64,000 nt of DNA, taken from positions 51,898,501 to 51,962,500 of the forward strand of contig CM045731.1 of NCBI GenBank assembly GCA_024760905.1, in the 5' to 3' direction. The notes beneath the pieces are model-generated. The model had not been told where the DNA came from. It did not search any database and saw nothing but the letters and a program-made list of their open reading frames with translations. This document shows positions 1 through 18,806 of the stretch, piece by piece. The translations under genes and the position numbers were made by a program. Origin of the DNA: Plotosus lineatus. Taxonomy: Eukaryota > Chordata > Actinopteri > Siluriformes > Plotosidae. Numbering within the stretch: the stretch's first letter is position 1; every line of letters begins with the position of its first letter.

Positions 1-46
1 GATGAGATCTGTTTGTTTAATCAATCAGCTTTCACCAACCAGGAGC

Positions 47-47
<1 letters not shown>

Positions 48-102
<55 letters not shown>
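48..102 (+). repeat. (AC)n microsatellite
   Basis: Uninterrupted AC dinucleotides, about 27 units. Confidence 0.98.
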
Positions 103-108
<6 letters not shown>

Positions 109-2789
109 TTCATGCAAGCAGGAAAAGTGTCTCTGTGCTCCTTGACCGTACAACTTGGAAACCCACTTGAGTTCCAGGAAACGGGGGAGATAGAAATGTG
201 GTGGGAAAGCAGGGGCTGGCCTGAGGGAAGGACCGGTGTCCTGTTTCAGTCCTGCATGCCCGCTAAAGCTCAGTAAACAAGGCCAGCTTGTCCCCCTCCA
301 GCCGCCACTCGACTCATTGTCCTTCCCGATGAAGCAGATGAATTGATGTTCAATCCCAATATCTCATTAGGGCCAAACCAGCTGCGGAGCATGGCTGGCC
401 AGTGCAGAGAGGTTCAGATGGTTGACTTCTGCTGCTGGCTGGCTGTCTCTTTCAATGCTTTACAATCCCCAACATTGTCTTTGTTGTCTACCGGAAGGAA
501 CTTTCCCTCATAAATGTCTGGTTTTCCAATGAGACACAGATATTTTGTTTTGTTAGCTTCTCCTATGGATCTCTCTCTCTCTCTCTCCCTCCCTCCCTAA
601 CACAACCTCAGAAGCTTTTGTAATTGTTTACCCCATGTCTCTTTTGTTCATCCAGGGAGACTTGAACCATCCAAGGAACCCAATTGACAATGATGAGCCT
701 TTGTCTATGTGCCACTCAGAAGTAGAGTTTTGGTTTGCAATAGGTGGAGAGATTAAGGGGGGGTGTCCCTTACTGGTCACTTTGGGATGCATAGTCAGCC
801 CCCCCCCCCCCCCCCATCTCTTTCCATTTATCAAGTCAAAGGTAATGGAGGGGTTACACACTGGGCAGCATCGACTCCACACCACGTGCAGTGCACTTGT
901 TAAGATTCTGTAAAGAACTGCAAGTCGAAGCCCCTCCCCCCGAAATTGTGTAACACTTAGAACAGTGGCAGAGACTTGAAGGAGGGGCTGAGTATTTGCA
1001 CTTGAGACAACAGCGTCAATTATTTGGAAACATATCAGTTAGCAACGAGATAACATCACACGTGCTCTCACCACTTGAATTTTGAAATCCTTAAAGGTGA
1101 AATCTACAGATATTTAAGCGTAACTATCCCCTATAATAAAATATAACATTTATGAGACAGATTATTTATTTCTTTTTAAAATTGGACCAAAATCCTAATT
1201 ACGCTGCTGCCTTCTCAATCTAGGACAACCCACAACCCTCTTTTTCATTAATTTTGTGTTAATGGACGTCTTTCCTTACAAAAGATTCAATTAAAAGATA
1301 ACGGCGCTTCAGGGGCCGGGTGTTCGAGTAGATAAAATGGTGATTTGAAGATATGTATGTGTGTTACATGGAGAAAGTAGACAGTAGCTAGATAGCGTAT
1401 AGTGTGTGCACTGTATGTGGTGCTGACTGTTTAATTGCCTTATAGTCGAACGCTATGTTTTTCTACACAGTGTTTATGAGGCTGCAGAGGGATTTCTGTT
1501 GTAGTAGTTTAGAGTTATTTGTGTTGATTGGGGGAAACTAACGACTCACTCTGTTCAAAACATACACTTATAACGTATCCAGCAAAGGATTATACAGTGT
1601 ATATGTATGTGTACTCAAATTTCAACTGGTTTACCCTTTGGTTAGACCCATTTCCATGTATTATTTATAATTATATCTATACAATCATTGCGTACAAAGT
1701 GCATAGAGTGCTGTGCAATGTATGTGGTGTACCTGTAAGTACATGGCTGATGGTCTGTGTTGCATGCAAAGGGAGTTTCCTATGCTGTCAGTCCCTGAAA
1801 AAGAGGCCTGACGTGGCTGCTGAGATTCCACAGTGGGCGGCTGGAATCCAGATTGCTGCCATAATGGCAGTAGAGTCTCTCACTGGGGTCAGGGAACTGT
1901 AAATAAGAGATTTTTCGTGTCAAAAAGCAGGATGACTCCGTAATCGTGACTTGGCTGTACGAAACAAGATTGTACTGTACTTGGATTTGTTGCAATAAAA
2001 ATTGTGCAGTCCCTTGACTTGATCAAACCAAACATTTGCCAAGTCCCTGATGTGAAAATATCAATTGACACCAGCGTGGTGCAGATTTACAGACCATGTC
2101 AGATTTAAGGCGTCTCTATGCTGTTGGGCCTACCCATGGTCCACCCCAGATTCGGACTGTAATTAGCTGTCTGTCTCCTTCCCAGTCTCGGATTTCGGTG
2201 ACATGCAAACAGAGCTGGACGTCATGCTTTAGGGAATTCTAGAACGGGCTTGTTGATTTCTCTGTTTTGGCCAGCACCTCTTTGCTGTCCTCAACCCTGG
2301 TGACTGTTTGCTGAGAAACCCGTTGCAAGCACAAGGCTAGACATTGGCAAGTAGTTGTTTAACTGTTGTTTGTGAACATGTGCTGAAGGGCCTTGGCTTA
2401 GAGGACGGTGGGCTCAAGCCAAGAACGAGCAAACCGCTGCAATTTTCACTGTTTAATGTTGAGCTAAATTTGAAACTCAGTTCCCAGAGAAAAACTGGTC
2501 TCGAACTCAAACTTTGGTTTTAGTGCAACGACAAATAAAAGCCATTTTGCCATACAAACACAACCTTTGAAAGTCTGGCATGGTAATAATAATACATTTG
2601 AACTCCTGGTTATTAAAGGGACATTTTTAAATGACCGATGGAACACCTCCTTCATCCACCTTGACAAATTAGATATCACTGCCCATAATAATAATAATAA
2701 TTAAAAAAAAATTCACTCATGTAAATGCTTACTCAAATCGATGGACAGCCAAGGTATGTCAAGATTTACTCACTCTCACTGGCAGTCAT

Positions 2790-2918
2790 TTGCCAACCTG
2801 CTTACTGTTTGCACGGTTGGAGAGGAGCTGGCGCCTATATATCGGTTGACACTGGGTCAAGGTGTGGTACATCATGAACAGCCTTCCAGACCAGTGCAGA
2901 GACACTCGCGCAACAATT

Positions 2919-2991
<73 letters not shown>

Positions 2992-3186
2992 TGACACTCG
3001 GGGGAGATTTTAAAAAGCAAGTTAGCATAATGTGATGTCTGTGAACTGTTGGAGGAAACTGGAGTGCCCAGGGGAAACCCTTACAAGCATGGGAGGAAAT
3101 ACAATTCACAAAAACGCCCTCGCCGAGCCTGAGAATCGAACCCAGGACGTGATGTATGACTGATATGCTAATTACTATGCCACCTT
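2790..3186 (-). mobile_element. Common SINE-like repeat with embedded (CA)n
   Basis: Minus-strand copy: ACCAGTGCAGAGACACTCGC, then (CA)n at 2921-2987, then GAGGAAACTGGAGTGCCCAG and GAATCGAACCCAGGAC. The microsatellite sits where other copies have a short CACACAACCATTCAC. Confidence 0.75.
2921..2987 (+). repeat. (CA)n microsatellite
   Basis: About 33 units, inside a SINE. Confidence 0.98.
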
Positions 3187-4499
3187 GTGTCAAAATTTAA
3201 CCTATTACCAAGACTGAAACTTGCTGGTGTGAGAAAGTAACTGCCAGACATGTGACCTATGCCACCAATTTCAAACCAGGAAAAAGCAATTTTAACAACT
3301 GAAATAATTGCAAACTCAACTATTGGGAGGACTTTCCACCTCGAGATAATTCACACATAGTTTTCTAGTGAAGAAGCATTTTTCTTTTCAGTAAAATTCT
3401 TGAACAGGATGTCACTCAACATGTGATGCTTTGAAGGCTGCCAGTCCACACCCCTTATTGTTGGGCAATCGCTTTTCAGAGCTCACTGCTCTACAAGGGT
3501 GGAAAAATTCCACCTATGTAATCAAGCATCATTTCTTGGTATCTGTCACTCAGAGAAGAAGTTTCTCACACTTCCTCTAGAATGGCATCAGAAAAAAAAA
3601 GTACAGTGTGATGTATGGTCTTAAATAGGGTTGTGTTCATGAACCTCACATTGAATACGCAGATGGGAGTTTCTCTGACCACAAATCCTACATAGAACAG
3701 GAAGCCACAGTCTCACTGTCTCCTTTATGTTCTATTGAATATTTTGAATGGAAATACTCAAGTGCACTGTAAGAAAACCGGGCTAAACAAAATGCCATTC
3801 TATTTAGTTGCATTATGGTCCACGACTAACTATACCGTATCATACTATCACCACAACTCCTAATTTTTCTTATACTTGAGTGATATTTCCACATAATACC
3901 AATTAAATCCCTTTGTGTTTGCTGTGTTTACTTCCATCGCGAAGGCGTCAACCGACTTGCTAGTTCTACATTTGTGGTTTCTATTATTTGGGGAAGGAAG
4001 CAATAATAGCCATACAAGGAGTTCCTTGAATCTGTTGCATAGGGAGGGACACGTGCGACCATGGCACCATGGCAGGTGAGGACAGATGGAGAAAGGAAAT
4101 GGGTGAGCACAAGCAGAAGCCTTGGGATCAAAGCTGAATGGTAGACCAGGCTGAGCCTATCATTTGGCTTCATTGCTTGCAGACAGATCAACACCTCAGC
4201 GTCTGTGCCCATACAAGAATGATCCAGTCACTGGAGTGAGGAGGAATTGGAGGAGACAGCACCCCCCAAACTCTGAATGCGCAAATGAGGCTTCGCAGGC
4301 AGAGACAGGCTCAAAGCCAGAGATCTGTCTCCTTTGGATTTGATCTCCATCTAACTGTTACCATTGAATTGTTTAGACTGGTAGATCACGGTAGTGCCTT
4401 ACTTAAAGTTGTTTACCTGGCAGTTGAGGCAATCCATACCAAGTATGGATTTTAAACCAGTTCAGAAGCAATAGGATTGCTCTAATGAATGGAGGAGGA

Positions 4500-4875
4500 A
4501 CGACACGATGACATACTGATTAACACGTCTGCTTCACAGCAAGAAGGTCCTGGGTTGAAGTCTTGGCCTTGGGTGCTTCTGTGTGGCGTTTACATGCTCT
4601 CCCTGTGCATGTGAAGGTTTCCTGTGGGTACTCTAGTTTCCTCCTACAGTCCGAAAACTGCACATTAATCTCGCTCTCTCCATTAAGCTCGTCCTCTCAT
4701 GTCTGCTCCAAATTGTCCCTGGGTATGAGTGTTTGGTTGTAGGTTTGGCCCCGTGATGGGCTGGTGAGCTGTTAAGGGTGTACCTCGCCTTCACCCAGTT
4801 TACATCCAGCGTCGGCTAAGATAGGCTTTGTGATGATAATAGGAGTAAAGTGGTTTGGCAAATCCGTGAGTGAGT
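4500..4875 (+). mobile_element. Common fish SINE-like repeat
   Basis: CGTCTGCTTCACAGCAAGAA, CATGCTCTCCCTGTGCATGT, TTTCCTCCTACAGTCC. Same family as 12040, 15520, 21196 and 50526. Confidence 0.75.
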
Positions 4876-5118
4876 GCTGTAGTTGTTCATGGTTTTTTGA
4901 CTGATTTGGAGGAAGGGCTTTCATGACCAAATGTTGGCGCGGAAGAAAAAAGTTCTAAAACGAGTTTACGAGGCACTGTAAAGAAGAAAGCGTTGTGTAT
5001 TACTGTCTACCAAGGGTAATTTCCTCAACCCTGAGGGCCTGGTTGCCCTCATTGCCTTTCTGAAAGACTCCTAAAAAGGTGCTGCCATCTCTAGCTAGTT
5101 TTGCTCCGACATCACAAC

Positions 5119-5121
<3 letters not shown>

Positions 5122-5174
<53 letters not shown>
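5122..5174 (+). repeat. (GT)n microsatellite
   Basis: About 26 units followed by CGCGCG. Confidence 0.98.
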
Positions 5175-5186
<12 letters not shown>

Positions 5187-5927
5187 CGCTTGTATGCACA
5201 CCAGGCCATTTCTGCTCCAAGAGCGTTCCTCTGTGTGCCTAAGTTTATGTATTCATGCATTTGTGCTGTTTATGGCACAGAGGTGCAAATTCCTTGAGAC
5301 TCCAGTCTTGGACATAATTTGCTCTTGTCCAGTGTGGTGCATTTTTCTCACTTTTTTCACCCCTCCCATCCAGTTGGTAATCTGAAGCTTATTCAGCAAG
5401 CGTTTTGCAAGAAAAGGAAGAATATCGCTCAACGTGCTTGGGGGTGGTGGTGGAGTGTTCGAGATAGAGTTGGGTTCAGATAATGAAGTCATATACAGCT
5501 GTTCACAAGAATTGCTGCTACTGGGTTCCTAAATACGAGCACCAAACCCTCCCTCCTGTAATAACACAAGTCCAGCACTCGATTTTTTTTTAAATTAATG
5601 AAACCACTATGGGACAAGTCAAATAATCTGGTCAGGCATACAAATGTAATTAGACTTTTGATATGGTTAGGCTGAGCCATCATATTTAATGATGAGTGAA
5701 ATCAGTTGATGTAACTGATAATGTCTTGGAGACAGATTTTAATGAAAGGTTGTTTAGGGAGTACATGACTAATATTGGAAATGCCACTCACTGAGGTTGT
5801 CAGCAATCAGAAAACATCCAGTGGAAAAAAGCGAGTGAAGTAAAGAGGAGGAAGGAAGTGTTATGCTGTACTGAAGTGTTGTGATGACAACCATGCACTG
5901 AGGATGGCAGGAAGCTGTGGGCAGAAA

Positions 5928-5930
<3 letters not shown>

Positions 5931-5991
<61 letters not shown>

Positions 5992-6006
5992 CACACACAC
6001 ACACAC
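5931..6006 (+). repeat. (AG)n then (AC)n
   Basis: (AG) 5931-5985, CATAT, then (AC) 5990-6006. Confidence 0.97.
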
Positions 6007-6389
6007 CTGGTCCCCCATTAGGAAGCTGGTGCAAGTTTTCTGGAGAGGACTACACGTCCTTGCCTGTTCGGCGAGCCTTGGAGAAATGCCTTCTGCTCAT
6101 GTGGTCCGTGCCAGTCAGCTTATCAATCATGCTGTTCAGCAAAACCTGGCCAATCTGTGCACCGTCTGCCACACAGCGCGTCTGGGCATGGCGGGGGAAC
6201 AAAGCCTGATGCTTCTAGAGCAAGGTTTCGGGATTTTGGTTTATGCAGAGATAGTGATCAAAGTTTGAACCCACATCTTCATTATGCAGTTAAACATAAT
6301 TGGGAACAGACCCACATTTGCACATCAAATTGAGTGCTTTGGAAATGGGGTCATTGGTTGCCTTGTGAGTACCCACACATTATATATAC

Positions 6390-6392
<3 letters not shown>

Positions 6393-6450
<58 letters not shown>
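6393..6450 (+). repeat. (AC)n microsatellite
   Basis: 29 units. Confidence 0.98.
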
Positions 6451-6458
<8 letters not shown>

Positions 6459-7269
6459 ATCCATGCGTCCATGCACACACCAAGACTAGATCTGGAAAGA
6501 GTCTTTCCAGAAGATTCAATCACACCCACAGTCACGTACACAAAATCTGCTGTTCTATTGTGAAAGAATATTTGTTCCTCAGCCAATGCATCATATTCTT
6601 CTACTGTCAGTTGTATTGCAACACAGTAACACACTTTGCATTTACTTTTACACACCCACCATGTGTGATGGTTTTGTAGCACACAACTATTTGGTTATTG
6701 TCCATTTTAAATAAACCTACTGAATTCATTTGGAGTTGGAAATGAATAGAAAAAAAATTTAGCCTGTGTCTATATAATGTCATTATTATTACTGTTATTG
6801 ATAGTGTAATAGTGCTTTCCTTAAATGATACAGTTTTCCCCATAAAAAAAAAAAAAATCTAGTTTCAAAAGTATCGGCGTCCCACAAAAATAGCCCTAAG
6901 ACTTGTCCATTTTCTCAAGAGAGATTGCTATTGCCAAACATTGATTTTATCTTCCACTAAGCATTTCTTTGTTGACTTAGATGTATGATCGGTCTTATTA
7001 TCTTATGGAAACATTCATCTAAAGCCAAGTGACCTCCTGTCAGAAGCAACCAGAGGATCAGGTGAAAATATCCTGGTAATTAGTGGAATCTCAACAAGAG
7101 CCCCCTTGGGCAAGTAGAGTCAAAACAACCCGCAAGTATGTATTTCATGCTATTGTGTCCAAGTCCAGACGTGAAACAATTCAGCATAGTTGCAATTGTA
7201 TAGTAATTGTCATTAATTCTAACCACAAATTTGTTTGTATTTTTTATTTTATGCTACATTTGTATTGGT

Positions 7270-7890
7270 AGGGGCGCTGGTGGCCTGGTGGTGGGGGGCT
7301 GGGTTACTGATCCCAAGGTCAGGGGTTCAGGAGTTCAGTGGTGGCCTGGTGGTAAAAGGGCGCTGCATTGGTGATCCTAAGGTTAGGGGTTCGAGTCACA
7401 AGGTTGTCACTGTCCTCCCAGTGCAGCTAACTGGGTTATCAGGTGAGAGGCATGTAAAAGAACAATTGCTGACTTTCGTAAAGAGTAGCTGCAAAACCGT
7501 CAGCGTGTTGTGTCAGAAAAGGCATCCGACGCAAAAACCTATGCCAAATCAAACATGCGAATCAAATGATTGGCTGTGGCGACCCCTGGAAAAAAGGGAA
7601 AAGCCGACAGGAAAAGAAGAAGGTCGGGGGTTCAGGCCCCACTATCACCGGGCTGTGTCACTGCTGCCCCCCCTCCAGTCCCCAGTGCAGCTAACTGGGT
7701 TATCAAAGGTTCTCTCATTATCTATGATGAGAGGAATGCAAAAGAACCATTGCTGGTATTTGTAAAAAATACCGAAATAACAGGCAGCGTGTTTCTGTCC
7801 TATGATGGCCTGGCAAGCTGTCCAGGGTGAATTCTGCCCTCACCAGACTCCCCGTGACCCAAATTAGGATTAATCAGTTTGGAAAATGAA
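7270..7890 (+). mobile_element. Two overlapping tRNA-type SINEs
   Basis: The first copy has GGCCTGGTGGTAAAAGGGCG, B-box-like GGGGTTCGAGTC and an RTE-type tail GGCGACCCCTGGAAAAAAGG (about 7579). A partial head repeat lies at 7272-7335, and a second copy (about 7626-7890) follows, ending GAAAATGAATGAATGAAT. Confidence 0.8.
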
Positions 7891-8154
7891 TGAATGAATT
7901 TGTAGTAGTTAAGAAAATATTTTTTTCAAAATCTTTAGATGTATCTAAAGCTCATTTTTTCAACAGTAATTCAAGCAATTTTAAAAGATGTGCATTTCTT
8001 TTTCCATGCATGGAAATTTTTCAGTTGAAAATCCTACTACAAGAACTTCACAGTACAAGTCAATGTTAGTGCTCTTTTTATTATCTGCACCAAAATTACA
8101 AAGAATATATAACCCCAGACAATGCCTTGAAACAAGAATTTCAATAAATTCAGA

Positions 8155-8512
8155 CGGGGCAGTGTGGCCCGGTGGTAAGGTGCTGGATTGCCGAACCTAA
8201 GGTTGAGGGCTCAAGCCCCACTGTCAGTGGTTGTCATTGCTGTCTCCCCCCCCACCCCACACACACAGTGCAGCTAACTGGGTTATCAAAGGCCGGCCAT
8301 GTCTCTTACTGTCTATGGTGTGAGAAAGATACCATTGGCGACTTAACAAGAGTAGGCCGCATAGTTGTCAGCGTGTTTCTGTCCTGCCATGACCTGGCGA
8401 GCTATCCAGAGTGTACTCTGCCCTCGCCAGAAAAAGTTGGCTGAGATGGACACCAGCTTCTCCGTGATCTTAATTAGGATTAATTGGTTTAGAAAATGAA
8501 TGATTGAATAAG
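8155..8512 (+). mobile_element. tRNA-type SINE
   Basis: GGCCCGGTGGTAAGGTGCTG at the head, CAGTGCAGCTAACTGGGTTA in the body, AATTAGGATTAATTGGTTTA and GAATGATTGAATAA at the tail. Confidence 0.8.
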
Positions 8513-10882
8513 TTCAGACTTTACAACTTAGGCAATGGCTTGGTTTATCCTAAAGGGACGATGATTTCAACAGATCACTCATTTAAAAACGGAAAGGCTT
8601 GTGAAAACAGGCACAAGCACATATAAATGGAGAACGGGGTGATTTTAAAAATTAAAACCCTTAAAAGAGCTGCATGTGTGCAACTGACTCCGTGTTTACT
8701 CTTGCTCGAGTGACACAAGAGAGGTGAGATTTCCCATAAAGAGCGACAGGCCCTGATGCACCGAATGACACATTCCCTTCAAGAAAAAAAAGCTCAGGAC
8801 ATTCCTGTAAAGTGTGCCAGCAATTTTGGAGTTAAGTATAGCTGAAGTTTCATTAGGTTGCTCTGGGCGGGAATGGTTTTGAACGTAATTGACTGTGGCC
8901 AAGAGAGCCTTTAGTGAGAGATTTGCTGTAGTCGCAAAATTACACAACAGGATATAAATACTGTAGTGTAGTGGCTACTGATGGCCCCGCCCAAAACCTG
9001 TCTCTGCAATCAGCCATCGGCTAAGCCTGCAGATTGTCATGCAAATAGTGGACCAGATAAGGAGGCCTTGTGTTTTTGCAGAGAATTGTTTTCCAAATAG
9101 AAGATGAGATGAGTAGAGTCACCAGAGTGAAGAACCTATTCGGGCTTTGGGTGGGGTGGAAAAGTCTGCAGCAGCTGTCAAAGACTGCCCGTCCTATTGT
9201 ATGTCCTACGGAAGTGTTAACTGAGCTTTGGAATGATGTGTGAAAGAGGTGTAAGAGAAGCCTTATTTACTACAGGAGCCCGTTTAAGCTGTTGACAGAC
9301 GCTGATGGAGTTTTGTCCTCCTTCAGTCTCACAGTCTGCGATACTGGTGTTCTGCCTTTTTAAAGTGTATGAAAGGGGCGCAGTTATTATATTGCTATCA
9401 TTACTACATAAACAAATGAGTCGTGCGTACCAGGTTTAACCCACAGCAATAGTTTTTGTGCTTGAAGTCAGTAGCTTATTCTCACCTTTAACCACATCAC
9501 GGGAAAGTCCTTTTTTGTTACTGCAAACATTCTAAATGGTTGTTTTGATATACGAAACCTTGCATCGTATTATCTTCATTGTGAGCAGTAAACCGGTATA
9601 AAACGTGCACAGGTGGTATGTAGATTTAAATTTCAGCTCTATGGTGTTTGTGTAACCATGACTGTGAACGGGAACACTGCTGCGTCCAACCCTGGAACAT
9701 TTGCTTTTCCCTGCCCCCACTGTCCCTTTTTCTGTTTTCTATCAAATTCCTCTTTTTATGCCCTCTTTTCTTCTTTTTTGAAGTCTCTCAAGTCTTGTAA
9801 AATGCCAAGCCAGCTCTTTGGCTGAATCCTGTGGTGTGTGTGCTTGTGTGTAAATGTGTATGTGCATGAGACACAAAAAGGAGGGGGTTTGTAGGTTAAG
9901 TTCAGGCTAGGCTCTGTGCTTTCCATTGACCGTAGCTGGGGGATGGCATGCAATAAAAACTAGAATTTTAAAGCCTCCCTGTTTTTCATTTTATGATTGG
10001 GCCTTTTTTAACAGGCCAGAGCTACAGCTGGTGGTGTGAATGGCTTCCCGAGGTGACTGAACCCCAGTAAAAGCCCCAGCAGCCGGACTGTTGCCTCCAC
10101 CATGGCCCTGAGAATACCTTTATAGGACAAGCTTACGAGGCCTGGCCTCCAATAAAACTGGTAGAGCCATACTTAGGAATTTAGGGCCAGGAAAAATAGG
10201 GATTGTGTGTCAAAATGTAGTGAAAGGGCGGTGCCAAAATTTTTAGGGGTGACCATGAAACAAAAGTTTGAAAGAAGTGTTGCTCAGGAGGCATTGTGGA
10301 ACAATCAGTTTACATGTGTGTTGTTTGAATATGACCCGCCTGTCAGACGCACAGTGGTTAATGCATAGCTGAAAGAAAAAAAACAACAACAACAACAACA
10401 ACAACACACCAGCTTAATAATTTGAATTTTGAAGCCCCACATCTGCACCTCTGTTTTATCAGAACACCGGTGATGCGACTGCTTATCTGTTACAGTGTTA
10501 AACTTTTTCTATCTCTTTCTGTCAATCAATTCACACTAATTTCTCTGAAAGCCCACCCCCCAAGGAAAGGGTTGGGTTGAGGGAGGGTTTGGAGGAGATT
10601 AATTCTCCAGACGTCACCACCACTTAACCCCCACCAATCTGTCACTGATTACACAAAACAGAGTAGTAGACAAACCACCACTTAGCTAAGTTAGCATCTT
10701 GGGCTGGGAGATAGAAACAGAAACATCAAACTTGTCTGAGCATTCTGCTTAATTTGCTTTTCAAGAGATGCAATTTAGGATTTGTCTCTACTAATGCTTC
10801 CTATTTGTTGCCAATATTTGAAGATGGCTGCACAATGAGCTAGAGTGTAAAGTATACCTCTTTTTTCCCACCTTTCATTCAG

Positions 10883-16703
<5,821 letters not shown>

Positions 16704-16720
16704 GCAGGCTTCTTCTCTGT

Positions 16721-16722
<2 letters not shown>

Positions 16723-16782
<60 letters not shown>
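16723..16782 (+). repeat. (AC)30 in rarg 3'UTR
   Basis: Thirty uninterrupted AC units, starting 20 nt after the stop codon. Confidence 0.98.
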
Positions 16783-16786
<4 letters not shown>

Positions 16787-17918
16787 CCTCATACCAATAC
16801 CTTTACCCCTCTTTCCCATTTGGGTTACCTTGCTCTCACTGCAGTCTGTCCCTGTAGGGGTAAACATAGAGCCTTATATCTGTACAGCAAACCCTAGCTC
16901 AGGCCTCGTGATCAGCAATGAGACACACATATGCAATGTGTGAAGACTTGAGATGGACGGCTCTTCTCAGGAACTCTGCAAAAAGGGCAAGAGGGAAGAC
17001 ATGAGACAAAAGAAATGACTGTATAGACAAAGTGGTTACTTTTTTATACTATTATGTTTGTATTAAAGATAAAGGAGCAGCCATACAGAAAGACACAACA
17101 ATAAACAGTCAACAGTCGATGGATTCAACAGCAACCACAACTAAAAACCCTTCAAGGTGAAACATACCAACAAGCAAACAAGGCTTCGTGAATAATCTTT
17201 TGGATGCATTTAAATACCATTTTGACTTTTTGCAGCCTCTTTACTTTTTATGAATATGCCCATACATATCTATATACCTTTTATATTTTTTATCTTTGTA
17301 TACTATTTCTTCGGTTATACCTTATTCAAAGAGACGGAGATGATGTAACAATTATAACTGGCAGACGTCTACCGAGTCCCTAACCAGACCTTCACCTGGG
17401 TTCTCAAGCACTAGGCTCATGGTAGACGCCAACGCTATTCAGTTCGCTAGGCCGTCTCTTCCTTAATTCCTGCTAGTTGATCAGTGTTGGAAAGGCTGGG
17501 ATTGCTGATGCAAGTTTTGGTTGCTTAAGCTGCATTACTTCCCTACCAGCTGAATGGTGTTTTTTTTGTGCCAAAGCATGCAGTTTCTAAAACAGCAAAG
17601 AGTTTGTCAGCTGTCAGTAGAGTAGTTCCCCACTAAAGCCAAATGCTAACGAGAACACTCGGTTAAAGATGCTAAACGTTCAGAACGATCACCTCCTTAA
17701 TGTTCTTTTGAGACAAGAATGCTTCACTAAATTTTTCATACACACACAACCGGGTGCACAAAAAAAAGACATATCAAATTATGTGGTGCTAAAGCACACC
17801 TTGCATGCCGACAGAACACGTTTTATATAAACATACAACGGAAACTCCGACTCAGGGCATTTCAGTGAGGACCAAACGTTAGCTGCCTGCAGGCATGCTG
17901 CAAAAACAGCAATATTTA

Positions 17919-17926
<8 letters not shown>

Positions 17927-17996
<70 letters not shown>
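17927..17996 (+). repeat. (TG)35 in rarg 3'UTR
   Basis: Thirty-five uninterrupted TG units in the distal 3'UTR, complementary to the (AC)30 array. Confidence 0.98.
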
Positions 17997-17999
<3 letters not shown>

Positions 18000-18806
18000 T
18001 ATTGAAAATGTTTTGCTCAGTTAGGATGTCCTGCTTGGACATAGTGACATCTCCAGATGTTATTAAAGCCATTGTAAAACTTTTATATGCTTTCTTTTAT
18101 TATAGAAATGATGGTCATATTTTCTTTTGTAATCTACTGCCAAAAAACAAACAATCAATCAAACAAAAACACAGCATGCAATTAGGTGACCGTGTGTAAT
18201 GTGCCACTTTTACAGTTATGCAATATAGAAACTAGTTGTATGTGTCAGTCTCTGGGATTGTCAGGTCTGTTAAACATAGATTTGGAATGATGAATGTCAT
18301 TTGCGCGGTGTTAAAAAATGCTGAGAATGTGAACATACACCAGCTCTTCACAGAAAATACATGGAAGCACCATCGCCTGTGCCATGTGAACACTTGTGCC
18401 TGTCCTGTTTGTTCAGAAACGTACACACAGGACACACTGTGGAGTGTAGCACCTCCTGTAATATGTTGCTCTATTGCAAACCGAATGTTGACATTGTTGT
18501 CTATTTTTGTTCATTTTCATGTCCTCAATTTGCCTGAGGATTTCTCGACTCCCTGTACATGTTCAAGCAGCTCTGTTATATAAAGATAAAGCCATATAAA
18601 CATTCAGAGGCAATAAATGACTGATTGCAAAGCTGTATTTCATTATTTTTCTTTTTCCAACTTACTGTTTTATTTGGAGTCAGTTTACACTAATCAATTC
18701 CATTACAGTAGTGAAGGTTTAAAATGTTGAAGCGCTTTGAGACGGATAACAAGCAGGTATGAAGATGCCAGTATGTACTTACGATCAGGTATTGGGTGGC
18801 ACTCCC

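Larger units (their letters stand above)
1..10882. other. Upstream region or 5' intron of rarg, no coding exon seen
   Basis: Apart from the listed microsatellites and SINEs I see no exon. I looked for both known RARG A/B starts (an MxDCM-like and an MATNKERL-like N-terminus) in front of a donor and found neither. An octamer ATGCAAAT lies at 9039-9046, with a C run (about 799-815) and an (AAC) run (about 10382-10406) among otherwise unassigned sequence. Confidence 0.6.
16704..18640 (+). other. rarg: Probable rarg 3' untranslated region
   Basis: No coding signal follows the stop. Two AATAAA signals lie at 17100-17105 and 18612-18617, so a short (about 0.4 kb) and a long (about 1.9 kb) 3'UTR are both possible. 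A (CA) array begins 20 nt after the stop and a (TG) array lies in the distal part. The 3' end is inferred from the second signal, not shown. Confidence 0.6.

Noticed and set aside
1528..1902. 124-codon plus-strand ORF
   Set aside because: No recognisable domain or splice context and composition of random AT-rich DNA; I cannot support a gene.
2786..3193. 135-codon minus-strand ORF with long Cys-Val run
   Set aside because: It is a translated (CA)n microsatellite within a SINE; the same holds for ORFs over the other dinucleotide arrays.
5769..6018. Leu-Ser repeat ORFs
   Set aside because: Translated (GA)n/(CT)n tract.
7270..8230. tRNA genes (A/B-box-like sequences)
   Set aside because: The B-box-like GGTTCGA sits in SINE heads with no cloverleaf or acceptor stem that I can draw.
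10021..10140. Possible rarg A/B exon
   Set aside because: A pyrimidine-rich start and a CAG|TAAAA-like end, but no frame matches known RARG N-termini and the donor is poor.
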